Part shown: one piece after another, positions 9,450-18,109 of the stretch
Numbering within the stretch: the first letter of the stretch is position 1
Layout of the letters: every line of letters starts with the position of its first letter
Source: Devosia sp.
Lineage (GTDB): Bacteria > Pseudomonadota > Alphaproteobacteria > Rhizobiales > Devosiaceae
DNA: 64,000 nt
NCBI RefSeq assembly: GCF_028290625.1
Contig: NZ_JAQGJM010000022.1
Span: forward strand, 1 to 64,000
Direction: 5' to 3'
Made by a program: the position numbers and the translations under genes
The notes under the pieces: generated by a model
Seen by the model: the letters and a program-made list of their open reading frames with translations, nothing else
Told to the model about the DNA's origin: nothing
Database searches by the model: none

Positions 9450-10333
9450 CGAGCTGTCATCAGCGCCTTGGCGCGTTCCAGGCTTTCGGGTTGCTCGCTG
9501 CGATAGCGACTGCCGATTTCCATCATCAGGATGGTATCGGGCAGGAAGTCGAGTTCGGCGAAAATCTCTTCCCAGGCGATGTCGCCCCAGCCCAGCGGCA
9601 TGTGCAGATCGCCAATGCCCATCGCGGTGTTTTCCTGCGGGAAGAACGGCTTGTAGAAGGCCTGCGGACGGCCGAAATTGTCGTGCACATGCAGGTGGCC
9701 GGTGACCGGCGCCATGGCGGCGATCTGCTCGCGGAAGTTGAGGCCCTTATACGTGCTCTCGAGATAGGCGTGGCCGAAGTCGATCAGCGCGACGACGTTC
9801 GGGTGGTTCACCGCCTTGACGGTCTCGGCGAGTTCGGCCGGGGTCTGGCGATACTGGCCGGGCTCGGTGCTGAAGATGTTCTCGAAGGCAATGCGCACGC
9901 CGTGCGGGCTGGCGAAATTGCCGAGTTCGACCAGGGCCTCGCGTTCGCGCATGTCGGCGTTGGGGCGATCCTGCCACTGGTCGGCGCGCAGGCACCCGCC
10001 ATGCTGGACGATGATGCCCGAACCGATGTCGTTGCACACTTCGATCAGCGCCTTGGCGGCGGCGATCTGATAGGGCGCGGTCACCGGGTCCATGAAGTTA
10101 GACGAAACCAGGCCGTGCACGGTGTAGCGGAAATCGAACTGGCTGGTGAGCACCTTGAGGCGACGGGCGCGTTCGGGGATGATGCGGCCGCCGGCGACCA
10201 GGTCGAGGCTGGTGACGGCGAGTTCGACCGTGTCGACGCCCATATCGGCCAGCGCGCGCAGGTCAGCCTCGAGGCTGGGCAGCTCGCCATCGTCGGAGCC
10301 GGCGTTGAAGCCGGTGGCGGTAATATTGCTCAT
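9446..10333 (-). CDS. Sugar phosphate isomerase/epimerase family TIM-barrel protein
   Basis: A 295-residue xylose-isomerase-like TIM barrel. Visible motifs are VDTVELAVTSLDLVAGG near the N-terminus, the metal-site glutamate in RIAFENIFSTE, the VALIDFGHAYL strand, and the HLHVHDNFGRPQ strand with metal-ligand histidines. It is the last gene of the ugp operon, in the place where other bacteria carry the phosphodiesterase ugpQ, so it may process the imported polyol phosphate or its product. AAGGAC precedes ATG 10333. The exact reaction is unknown. Confidence 0.85.
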   Translation of the reverse strand: MSNITATGFNAGSDDGELPSLEADLRALADMGVDTVELAVTSLDLVAGGRIIPERARRLKVLTSQFDFRYTVHGLVSSNFMDPVTAPYQIAAAKALIEVCNDIGSGIIVQHGGCLRADQWQDRPNADMREREALVELGNFASPHGVRIAFENIFSTEPGQYRQTPAELAETVKAVNHPNVVALIDFGHAYLESTYKGLNFREQIAAMAPVTGHLHVHDNFGRPQAFYKPFFPQENTAMGIGDLHMPLGWGDIAWEEIFAELDFLPDTILMMEIGSRYRSEQPESLERAKALMTAR

Positions 10334-10350
10334 GAGAAAAGTCCTTGCGA

Positions 10351-11469
<1,119 letters not shown>

Positions 11470-11481
11470 CGATCGATCCGA

Positions 11482-12399
11482 TCACTTGTCGCTGGAGATA
11501 AGGCCGCGCACGAACCAGCGCTGCATGAGGGCCACCACCAACAATGGTGGCAGCATGATGATGAGGGCGCCCGCCATGGTGACGTTCCAGTCCTGCGTGC
11601 CGTTCAGCGCGGGGATCAGGGACTTGAGCTGCATCACGGCGGTGCCGAAATGCTGCCGATCGGTGGTGATCAGGAGGGGCCACAGGTACTGGTTCCAGGT
11701 GGAGACGAAGAGGATGGTGGCAAGGGCGACCATGTTGGTGCGGCTCAGCGGCAACAGCACGTCCCAGAAGAAGCGCAGTGGGCCGGAGCCATCCATCTTG
11801 GAGGCTTCCACCAGCTCGTCGGGGATGGTCATGAAGAACTGGCGATAGAGGAAGGTGCCGGTCGCGGTCGCCACCAGCGGCAGGATCAGCCCCGGATAGG
11901 AATTGAGCAGGTTCCATTCCATGTCGATCCGCAGGCCGGACAGGGTCTCGACTAGCCCGGTGATCCCCAGCGTATCCAGGATAACCTGGAACGGCATCAG
12001 CGCATTGGCGGCGATCGAATAGGTCGGCACGATGCGCACTTCGAGCGGCAGCATGAGGGTCGCGAAGATCAGCCAGAAGCAGATCATACGGCCGCGAAAA
12101 TTGAAGAACACGATGGAGAAGGCCGAGATCGAGGCGAGGCTGATCTTGGCCACGGTGACGCCGACGGCCATGATCATGCTGTTGAGCAACTTAGGGCCGA
12201 GGTCCGCGCGGGTCCAGGCCTCCGCCAGGTTGTCCCACAGGTGGCTCGACGGCCAGAGCACGATCGGCACCCGGCTGACTTCGGCCAGTGACTGTGACCC
12301 TGCCACGATGGTGATCCAGAACGGCAGGACCACCACGATCACGCCAAGAGCCATCACCATATAGGTGACGATGTCGAAAATTCGCGAGCGTTCGATCAT
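11482..12399 (-). CDS. ugpE: sn-Glycerol-3-phosphate type ABC importer, permease
   Basis: A 305-residue inner-membrane permease of the MalG/UgpE class with about six membrane segments, starting with IVTYMVMALGVIVVVLPFWITIV. The EAA loop that docks on the ATPase is EASKMDGSGPLRFFWDVLLPLSR. Ten bases separate it from ugpA and twelve from ugpC. Together with UgpA it forms the channel for the cargo delivered by UgpB. Confidence 0.92.
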   Translation of the reverse strand: MIERSRIFDIVTYMVMALGVIVVVLPFWITIVAGSQSLAEVSRVPIVLWPSSHLWDNLAEAWTRADLGPKLLNSMIMAVGVTVAKISLASISAFSIVFFNFRGRMICFWLIFATLMLPLEVRIVPTYSIAANALMPFQVILDTLGITGLVETLSGLRIDMEWNLLNSYPGLILPLVATATGTFLYRQFFMTIPDELVEASKMDGSGPLRFFWDVLLPLSRTNMVALATILFVSTWNQYLWPLLITTDRQHFGTAVMQLKSLIPALNGTQDWNVTMAGALIIMLPPLLVVALMQRWFVRGLISSDK

Positions 12400-12408
12400 G
12401 ACCGGCCC

Positions 12409-13293
12409 TCAGTTATAATGGACGCGCTTTTCGACCCATTTGAACTGGACGAAAGTGAGCGCAACGACGAGCAGCATGAGGATGATCGACTGGGCGGCGG
12501 CGCCCGAATAATCGAGCCCCTTAAAACCGTCGAAATAGATTTTGTAGACCATCACCTCGGTGGAGCCGAAGGGGCCACCCTCGGTCATGGTGTCGATGAG
12601 CCCAAAACTGTCGGTGAAGCTGGAGATCAAGTTGATGATCAACAGGAAGAACACCGTGGGGGCGATCAGCGGCAGCTGCAGGTCGAGCATGCGGCGCACC
12701 GGGCGGGCGCCGTCCATGGCCCCGGCTTCGGAAATCGAGCGCGGGATCATCTGCAGGGCGGCGAGGAAGAAGATGAAATTGTAGCCGATGCCGAGCCAGG
12801 AGTGGCAGACGATGATCATGCCGAGCGCCTGGTAGCCATTGATGGCGGGGTTCCAGATGCCGGGCCAGATATCGTTGATGGCGCCGATCAGGCCGGCCTC
12901 GGGCGCGAACATGAAGCGGAAGGCCACGCCGGCCGCCGGAGCCGCGATGGCATAGGGCCAGACATAGACGGACTGGAAGGCTCGGGTACCCTTAAGCGAG
13001 CGATCGACAAACACCGCCAGGGTCAGCGCCATGAACATGGAGAGCGCCGTGGTGCAGCAAGCGTAGAACGCGCTGCGCACGACCGTGCCCCAATATTCCT
13101 TATCGTGGAAAATGCTGAGGAAATTGTCCCAGCCGACCCATGTATTGCCGCCGCCCCAGGGCTGCTCGAGCGTGAAGGCCCAGTAGAGCGCCTGCGAGGT
13201 TGGCCAATAGAAGAATACCAGCACGAGCAGGAGCTGGGGCGCGATAAGCAGCCAGGGCAGTCCCTTATTGCGGTAGTAAGCGCGCCGTTCCAT
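12409..13293 (-). CDS. ugpA: sn-Glycerol-3-phosphate type ABC importer, permease
   Basis: A 294-residue inner-membrane permease of the MalF/UgpA class. The first membrane segment is LLIAPQLLLVLVFFYWPTS, five more follow, and the EAA loop reads SISEAGAMDGARPVRRMLDLQLPLIA. It pairs with UgpE. It lies downstream of ugpB and is separated from it by a 28-bp GC-rich stem-loop, which probably lowers its expression relative to the binding protein. Confidence 0.92.
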   Translation of the reverse strand: MERRAYYRNKGLPWLLIAPQLLLVLVFFYWPTSQALYWAFTLEQPWGGGNTWVGWDNFLSIFHDKEYWGTVVRSAFYACCTTALSMFMALTLAVFVDRSLKGTRAFQSVYVWPYAIAAPAAGVAFRFMFAPEAGLIGAINDIWPGIWNPAINGYQALGMIIVCHSWLGIGYNFIFFLAALQMIPRSISEAGAMDGARPVRRMLDLQLPLIAPTVFFLLIINLISSFTDSFGLIDTMTEGGPFGSTEVMVYKIYFDGFKGLDYSGAAAQSIILMLLVVALTFVQFKWVEKRVHYN

Positions 13294-13322
13294 GCAGATA
13301 CCCGCCTCGTCAAAATGAAAGA

Positions 13323-13350
13323 GCGCGGGCGGCCTGATGGCCGCCCGCGC
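13323..13350 (-). terminator. Intercistronic stem-loop between ugpB and ugpA
   Basis: A perfect 12-bp stem with loop TGAT (arms GCGCGGGCGGCC / GGCCGCCCGCGC) lies 15 bases after the ugpB stop. No T-run follows, so RNA stabilisation or partial termination is more likely than full termination. This would raise the binding protein over the permeases. Confidence 0.65.
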
Positions 13351-13364
13351 AGTTAGTCAACCGA

Positions 13365-14708
13365 TCAGGGGAGAACGGCGTCCTTGTAGGTGGCCTGGAA
13401 GCGACGCAGGATGTCGTTGCCCTTGGCGTCGAATTCGTCCAGCGCCTGCTGGACGGGGACGTTGTTGAACAGAACGTTCTGGATGGTCTTGACCATTTCG
13501 GCGCGGATCGAGGCGTAGTTGCCAAGACGGATACCGCGGGTGTTTTCGGTCGGAGGGGTGGCGGTCAGGCTTTCGATGGCGCGCTGGCGACCGGCGTAGG
13601 GGGCCTTGTCGTAGAAGCCGTTGGCCTTCATGGCCTCAAAGCCGGTATTGGTCACCGGGATGTAACCGGTCACGGTCGACCACCATTCGGCCTGCTTGGG
13701 AGTGGCGAGGAAGTTGTAGAACGCAGCGGCGCCCTTGTACTCTTCCGGGGTCTTGCCCTTAAGGGTCCACAGCGATGCACCACCCACGAGGCTATTGGTG
13801 CGGGTGACGCCGTCAAGCGTCGGCAGCATGGCAACGTCCCAATGCAGATCCGGGATTGCCTTGGCGGTCACGCTGCCGTGGCCGGCGATCGAACCCGAGA
13901 AGATCTGGCATTTGCCGGCAGCGAAAGCGTCCTGGTCGACTTCGCCGGTGTCCTTGGACTTCAGGACGAGCAGGCCTTCGTCGTACATGGCCTTGAGCCA
14001 GGTGAGCTGCTGGACGAACTTGCCCTTGCCAACGACCATTTCGGCATCGAGGCCGTCAAAGCCATTGCCGTGGGTGGCGATGGGCTGGTTGTGGACGGCT
14101 TCGAACTGCTCGAACCACTGCCAGGCACCGGCCGGATCGAAACCGATCGGGCAATCGTAGCCAGCAGCCTTCATCTTGCGGGCGACGTCTTCAACCTGCG
14201 ACCAGGTGGTCGGCAGGCCTTCGAAGCCGACCTTGGTCAGAGCGTCGGTGTTGTAATAGATCATCGCGGTCGAGGAATTGAACGGCATCGAGAGCAGTTC
14301 GCCCTTCGAGGTCGAGTAGTACGACGCGATACCGGAAAAGTAGTTGCTCCAGTCGATGTCGTAGCCGTTCTCGGTCATCAGCTGGCCGATCGGCAGATAG
14401 GCCTGGCTCAGCATCAGGTCGAGCGTGCCGGCGTCGAAAATCTGGCTGATCGTCGGCTGCTTGTTTGCACGATAAGCAGCAATTGTGTTCTGCAGGTTGG
14501 TGTCGTAGTCGTTCTGGCTGGTGCAGACGATTTCGTAATCGGCCTGGGACGCGTTGAAGTCCTTGCACATGTCCTGGATGCGCTCGGACAGATCGCCCGA
14601 CAGGCCATACCAGAAATCGAACTTGGTCGGAGCCGCGAGGGCGGGCGCAGTGGCGAGCGCAAGCGCGCCTACCGTAAATGCTGCATTGAGCAGCCAATTG
14701 CGTGTCAT
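13365..14708 (-). CDS. ugpB: sn-Glycerol-3-phosphate type binding protein
   Basis: A 447-residue periplasmic binding protein with a signal peptide (MTRNWLLNAAFTVGALALATA, cleavage near ALAAPT at about 25). It resembles UgpB along its length: FWYGLSGDLSERI, NGFDGLDA, VGGASLWTLKGKTPEEY, TGYIPVTNTGFE, IRLGNYASIR and ILRRFQ. It captures glycerol-3-phosphate or its diesters for UgpAE. The start at 14708 is chosen because the signal peptide begins there and GGAGAGA precedes it. A Pho-box-like array lies about 65 bp upstream. Other sugar phosphates remain possible. Confidence 0.9.
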   Translation of the reverse strand: MTRNWLLNAAFTVGALALATAPALAAPTKFDFWYGLSGDLSERIQDMCKDFNASQADYEIVCTSQNDYDTNLQNTIAAYRANKQPTISQIFDAGTLDLMLSQAYLPIGQLMTENGYDIDWSNYFSGIASYYSTSKGELLSMPFNSSTAMIYYNTDALTKVGFEGLPTTWSQVEDVARKMKAAGYDCPIGFDPAGAWQWFEQFEAVHNQPIATHGNGFDGLDAEMVVGKGKFVQQLTWLKAMYDEGLLVLKSKDTGEVDQDAFAAGKCQIFSGSIAGHGSVTAKAIPDLHWDVAMLPTLDGVTRTNSLVGGASLWTLKGKTPEEYKGAAAFYNFLATPKQAEWWSTVTGYIPVTNTGFEAMKANGFYDKAPYAGRQRAIESLTATPPTENTRGIRLGNYASIRAEMVKTIQNVLFNNVPVQQALDEFDAKGNDILRRFQATYKDAVLP

Positions 14709-15122
14709 TGGGGTCTCTCCAAATGGGGTGCCGAGCGCTCTTGCCAGCGGCGGCAGTCCTATTCGGCCTGTTTGACAGTCGCGTTTCATGGGCGTGACTG
14801 TGATGTGACCCTTGTACGACGGTTGAGCGACACGCCGCAGGCCCGGCCCATCAGCTATTGGCACGGACCAGCACAGTGGCGACGCGGCTGAAACCCAGCA
14901 CGGCATGGCTATTGAATGGGCGCAGCATCCGCGTTGCTACCACCGCCAGCGAAAGAAACACCGTGGTGCAGAACGAGTTAAACTAACTCGGATCGGCGAA
15001 CGGCTTGGTATATCGCTTGGTCATTGCGAACCTATGGTTCACATGAACATTATCGCTGTACTGAAGGACTGTGGGACCATTCCCCGTCCGGCCGGAGGCT
15101 CCAATATCCAAAGCGACCCTGC
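14709..15122. other. Intergenic region between divergent ugpB and the NUDIX gene
   Basis: A 414-bp gap. Next to ugpB it holds the Pho-box-like array (14772-14811). Towards the NUDIX gene it holds a perfect palindrome, CGAGTTA-AAC-TAACTCG, at 14974-14990 and a shorter one, GAACC-TAT-GGTTC, at 15028-15040. I see no supported gene; a frame open from 14905 has no ribosome binding site or recognisable content. Confidence 0.5.
14772..14811 (-). promoter_or_regulatory. Pho-box-like direct-repeat array upstream of ugpB
   Basis: Read on the minus strand, four 7-mers begin exactly 11 bp apart: GGGTCAC, CAGTCAC, ATGAAAC and CTGTCAA (starts 14811, 14800, 14789, 14778). PhoB boxes are CTGTCAT repeats with 11-bp spacing. 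Three of four units keep the GTCA core and one matches six of seven positions. ugp operons belong to the Pho regulon in enterobacteria and rhizobia. The array ends about 64 bp before the ugpB start, a suitable place for activation. Confidence 0.65.
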
Positions 15123-15644
15123 ATGACTGAAGTGGCGGCATCTTCGAAACGCCTCAAGCAAGTGGCGGCGCTGCCGTGGCGATTAAGCGTGGACGGCGAG
15201 CTGGAAATTCTGCTCGTCACCTCGCGCATCAGCCGGCACTGGCTACTGCCCAAGGGCTGGCCGATGGACGGCAAGAGCAACGCGCAGGCGGCGCGCCAGG
15301 AGGCGTTCGAGGAGGCCGGCGTCACCGGACGGATCAGCAAGTCACGGCTCGCCAAATTCGCCTATCGTCGCATCGAACTCGATGGCTCGACCTCGCCGTG
15401 CGTCGTGTCGGTATTTGCCTTCCGGGTCAGCCACGAATTGCCCGAATGGCCCGAACAGCATCAGCGCGACCGGCAATGGTTCACGCCCGAGGCCGCCGCC
15501 GCCGTGGTGTTCGTCCCCAGCCTCGCCGCCCTGCTGTCGCTGCTGGCGGTCAAGAACGACGCTCTCGTGCTCCACCGCGCCTGGCGCTCCAAAGGTGGCC
15601 GCATCGGCAGCTTCACCTTTGGCAGTGACCGCAGCGACGAATAG
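15123..15644 (+). CDS. NUDIX hydrolase
   Basis: A 173-residue cytoplasmic NUDIX-fold protein. The 23-residue Nudix box runs from Gly45 to Val67 and keeps the metal-binding Glu60, Glu63 and Glu64, but has Lys51 where the box usually has Glu and Gln59 where it usually has Arg. The LLPKGW segment before the box resembles the diphosphoinositol-polyphosphate/Ap4A-type subgroup. Substrate unknown. ATG 15123 is chosen because the fold begins soon after (ALPWRL); frames open further upstream look non-coding. Confidence 0.85.
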   Translation: MTEVAASSKRLKQVAALPWRLSVDGELEILLVTSRISRHWLLPKGWPMDGKSNAQAARQEAFEEAGVTGRISKSRLAKFAYRRIELDGSTSPCVVSVFAFRVSHELPEWPEQHQRDRQWFTPEAAAAVVFVPSLAALLSLLAVKNDALVLHRAWRSKGGRIGSFTFGSDRSDE

Positions 15645-15711
15645 TGCCTGCTTTTAGCGCTCGGCCATCGTCGCAACGGCTTGGAAACCGTGTTTTGACT
15701 TAGCCCGAAGG

Positions 15712-15728
15712 CGCCCGCCGGGCGGGCG
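15712..15728 (+). terminator. GC-rich hairpin after the NUDIX gene
   Basis: CGCCCGCC-G-GGCGGGCG is followed by AAAATTAA. It lies 68 bases after the NUDIX stop and 64 before the HD-GYP gene. It is a possible terminator, but the T-run is missing on the plus strand. Confidence 0.35.
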
Positions 15729-15791
15729 AAAATTAAGCATCGAATAAGAGCTTGGCCTTATGTTTCGGGTGGGGAATTCCAGAGGCGTCAG

Positions 15792-16841
15792 ATGCGGGTG
15801 CTCATAGTCGACGATAGCCGGTCGAGCCTTGCGATGATCGCCTCGATCGTCCACGAGGCCGTCACCGCGCAGATCGATACCTGCCAGCATCCGCTCGAGG
15901 CGATCAAGCGCGCGCAAAGCCAGCAGTACGACCTGGTGCTGGTCGATCACATCATGCCCGAAAAGGATGGCGTCGAGGTCACCACAGCCTTGCGCGCCAT
16001 GGACAGCTACCGCCTGGTGCCCATCATCATGGTCACCTCCGACATGGACAAGAAAATCCGGCTCGAGGCCTTTGGGGCCGGGGTGACGGACTTCGTCAAC
16101 AAGCCCTTCGACCCCACCGAATTGCAGGCGCGCGTCGTCAACCTGCTGGCGCTGCGCCAGGCCCAGGTCGAACTGGCCGATCGCGCCACCTGGCTCTCGC
16201 GCGAGGTCGATCAGGCCACGAGGCACCTGCTGGAGCGCGAGGAAGAAGTCATCTGGCGGTTGGCCCGGGCCATCGAATATCGCGACGGCGATACCGGCGA
16301 GCATGTCTCGCGCGTCGCCCTGATCAGCCAGTTGATCGCCGCCGGCATCGGGCTCAGCCCGCAGCGCTGCCGCACCATCTATCTGGCCGCCCCGCTGCAC
16401 GACATCGGCAAGATCGCCATCGCCGACGCCATTCTGTCCAAGCCCGGCAAGCTGACGCCCGAGGAAATGGCCGTCATGCGCGAGCATGTCACCATCGGCG
16501 CCCGCATTCTGGAAAACGGTTCGTCCGACCTGATCAAGACCGCCGAGCTGATCGCCCAGAGCCACCACGAACGCTGGGACGGCGCCGGCTATCCCGACAA
16601 ACTCTCGGGCACCGACATTCCGATCGAAGCCCGCGTCGTCGCCATTGCGGACGTCTTCGACGCCCTCTGCTCGCAGCGCCCCTATAAGAAGGCCTGGCCC
16701 ATCGAAAAGGCCTATGCGGAGATCATTACCTGCAGCGGCACTCATTTCGATCCGACCTGCGTCGCCGCCTTCCGCGACAAGTGGAGCGAGATCCAGATGA
16801 TCATGCAGGGCGAACTGCCCCGCAGCGCCGTCGGCTTCTAG
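15792..16841 (+). CDS. Response regulator with HD-GYP c-di-GMP phosphodiesterase domain (RpfG-like)
   Basis: A 349-residue protein. An N-terminal receiver domain occupies about residues 1-120 (acid pocket VDD at 6-8, phospho-acceptor Asp52 in LVDHIMPEKDG, Lys in NKPFDP), then a helical linker, then an HD-GYP domain at about 150-345 with HDIGKIAI and the GYP loop HHERWDGAGYPDKLSG. HD-GYP proteins hydrolyse c-di-GMP; the receiver makes this phosphorylation-controlled. No partner kinase is adjacent; the chemotaxis operon 560 bp downstream carries a CheA that could be one source of phosphate. Confidence 0.93.
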   Translation: MRVLIVDDSRSSLAMIASIVHEAVTAQIDTCQHPLEAIKRAQSQQYDLVLVDHIMPEKDGVEVTTALRAMDSYRLVPIIMVTSDMDKKIRLEAFGAGVTDFVNKPFDPTELQARVVNLLALRQAQVELADRATWLSREVDQATRHLLEREEEVIWRLARAIEYRDGDTGEHVSRVALISQLIAAGIGLSPQRCRTIYLAAPLHDIGKIAIADAILSKPGKLTPEEMAVMREHVTIGARILENGSSDLIKTAELIAQSHHERWDGAGYPDKLSGTDIPIEARVVAIADVFDALCSQRPYKKAWPIEKAYAEIITCSGTHFDPTCVAAFRDKWSEIQMIMQGELPRSAVGF

Positions 16842-17402
16842 TCCGGCCCAGTCGCGCGCCGTTCTACCCCTCAAATCACTAACCTACGGTCGCGCAAGAA
16901 AATTATGATTGGCGCTCGGCCGAGCTCACGTCGTCGATTTGCGGCAAATTTGTGGCAGAGACCCTTCCGCCGAAAGTGTAGATACGTCTAAATCTACAAT
17001 ACCCGCAGAAACTTCCAGTTTAACTTCAGTATATCTATGCCTCTTTTGTCGGTCTGACTCGTCGCACTGAATCGATGACTCACCACCCCGGCATACGGAT
17101 TCATGGTCAGCCGGAAGATTCCAGGATTGATTCATGGCAAGCCGATAAATATTGCTTTGATTCCAACCTGCAGAGACAAGTGTAACTTTCGAAATCCAGT
17201 AACTCTCAATTAAGCACCTTCGTATACCTTAAGTCATGTGCTCGATGGGAATAGGGCGCACACAGAAGAAGCTCCGTGATGCAAATCGAAAGCAATTTAA
17301 TAGACTAGTAATATTTCGAAAAGCGCCTGCGCTTCCCAACCTCTTAGTGCGGTAGAGTAATATAATGCCCAGCCATATCAGTCTTGCCTTCCGGTCATTC
17401 AA
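16842..17402. other. Unusually AT-rich gene-free stretch before the che operon
   Basis: 561 bp with visibly lower GC than its neighbours and no supported gene on either strand. It contains the palindromes GCTCGGCCGAGC (16914-16925) and ATTTGC-G-GCAAAT (16937-16949), a 7-bp hairpin TGTAGAT/ATCTACA (16977-16998), a 16-bp near-perfect direct repeat GATTCATGG..AGCCG at 17098-17113 and 17129-17144 (31 bp apart), and a TATAAT box at 17361-17366. It probably holds the regulatory region of the che operon; an sRNA gene is possible. Confidence 0.5.
17361..17366 (+). promoter_or_regulatory. Candidate -10 box for the chemotaxis operon
   Basis: A perfect TATAAT inside TAATATAATG lies 37 bp before the first che-operon start. 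No clear -35 lies 16-18 bp upstream (AACCTC or CAACCT), so an activator may be needed, or this may be a chance match in AT-rich DNA. Confidence 0.35.
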
Positions 17403-17744
17403 ATGACCGGAGATAGCGCCCACATGCTCTCCATCAGCGGCGACGCCGGCCTGCGCAATGTGCAGGACATAGCCGGTTTGCTGCGCCAGGCCCTGGATAA
17501 CCACAGCTCCATTACTGTGGTCACCGATGGCCTGACCAGTATCGACGTCACCATTCTCCAATTACTCGTCGCCGCCAGGAAATCTGCCCTGGCGTCCGGC
17601 AAGCTATTGACCCTGCGCGCCCCCCCGGACGGCGTGCTGCATCGTCTCCTGGTCCAAACCGGATTTATCGGCACCGACGGCAAGTCGCGCACGCCGGAAG
17701 GCGAGTTCTGGACCAAGACCTCACCAACGGAACACGCAGCATGA
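17403..17744 (+). CDS. STAS-domain protein, first gene of the chemotaxis operon
   Basis: A 113-residue cytoplasmic protein with the STAS (anti-sigma antagonist-like) fold: the strand LSISGDAGLRNVQDIAGLL, the helix-leading DGLTSIDVTILQLLVAARK with Ser/Thr near the usual phosphorylation position, and the LRAPPDGVLHRLLVQTGF end. STAS proteins bind partners in a phosphorylation-dependent way. Its ATGA overlap with cheY ties it to this chemotaxis pathway. ATG 17403 has no good binding site; ATG 17424, with GGAG 11-15 bases upstream, is an equally good alternative start. Confidence 0.75.
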   Translation: MTGDSAHMLSISGDAGLRNVQDIAGLLRQALDNHSSITVVTDGLTSIDVTILQLLVAARKSALASGKLLTLRAPPDGVLHRLLVQTGFIGTDGKSRTPEGEFWTKTSPTEHAA

Positions 17745-18109
17745 GCAAAACGATCCTGACCATCGATGACAGCGCCTCCATCCGGCAGATGGTGGTCATG
17801 ACCCTTGCATCCGCGGGCCACGAGGTCATCGAGGCCATCAACGGCGCCGATGGCTACACCAAGGCCACGACCAACACGGTCCATGCCGTCATCACCGATC
17901 TGAACATGCCGGTGCTCAACGGCATCGAGTTCATTCGCAAATATCGCCAGCACCCCTCCAGCAAGGGCGTGCCGATCATTTTGCTGACCACCGAATCCGA
18001 TGATGAGCTCAAGCGCCAGGCCAAGGAAGCCGGCGCCACGGGATGGATCGTCAAGCCCTTCAAACAAGACCAACTGCTGGCCGTCATCAAAAAGGTAACC
18101 GGCGAATGA
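17741..18109 (+). CDS. cheY: Chemotaxis response regulator CheY
   Basis: A 122-residue single receiver domain with the acid pocket IDDS (residues 8-11), phospho-acceptor Asp53 in ITDLNMPVLNG, a Thr in LLTTES and Lys in WIVKPFK. It would accept phosphate from CheA and act on the motor or another output. Its start overlaps the STAS gene and its stop overlaps cheA (ATGA both times), showing tight coupling. It has no DNA-binding domain. Confidence 0.94.
   Translation: MSKTILTIDDSASIRQMVVMTLASAGHEVIEAINGADGYTKATTNTVHAVITDLNMPVLNGIEFIRKYRQHPSSKGVPIILLTTESDDELKRQAKEAGATGWIVKPFKQDQLLAVIKKVTGE

Noticed and set aside
12418-13356. Long plus-strand frames across the ugp permeases, and similar long antisense frames elsewhere (10801-11955, 13842-14891, 22421-23401, 33736-36264)
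   Set aside because: All lie opposite recognised genes, have compositionally biased products and no ribosome sites. Considered as antisense genes and dropped.
15028-15048. GAACCTATGGTTC followed by GAAC as a LexA box
   Set aside because: The same-orientation tetramers are 13 bases apart, not 7; GAAC and GTTC face each other, so it does not fit GTTC-N7-GTTC.
14905-15126. 73-codon frame before the NUDIX gene
   Set aside because: No ribosome site, no recognisable composition, and it overlaps palindromic promoter DNA.
16926-17135. 69-codon minus-strand frame in the AT-rich gap
   Set aside because: No ribosome site and no protein-like composition or neighbour on that strand; more likely chance in non-coding DNA.
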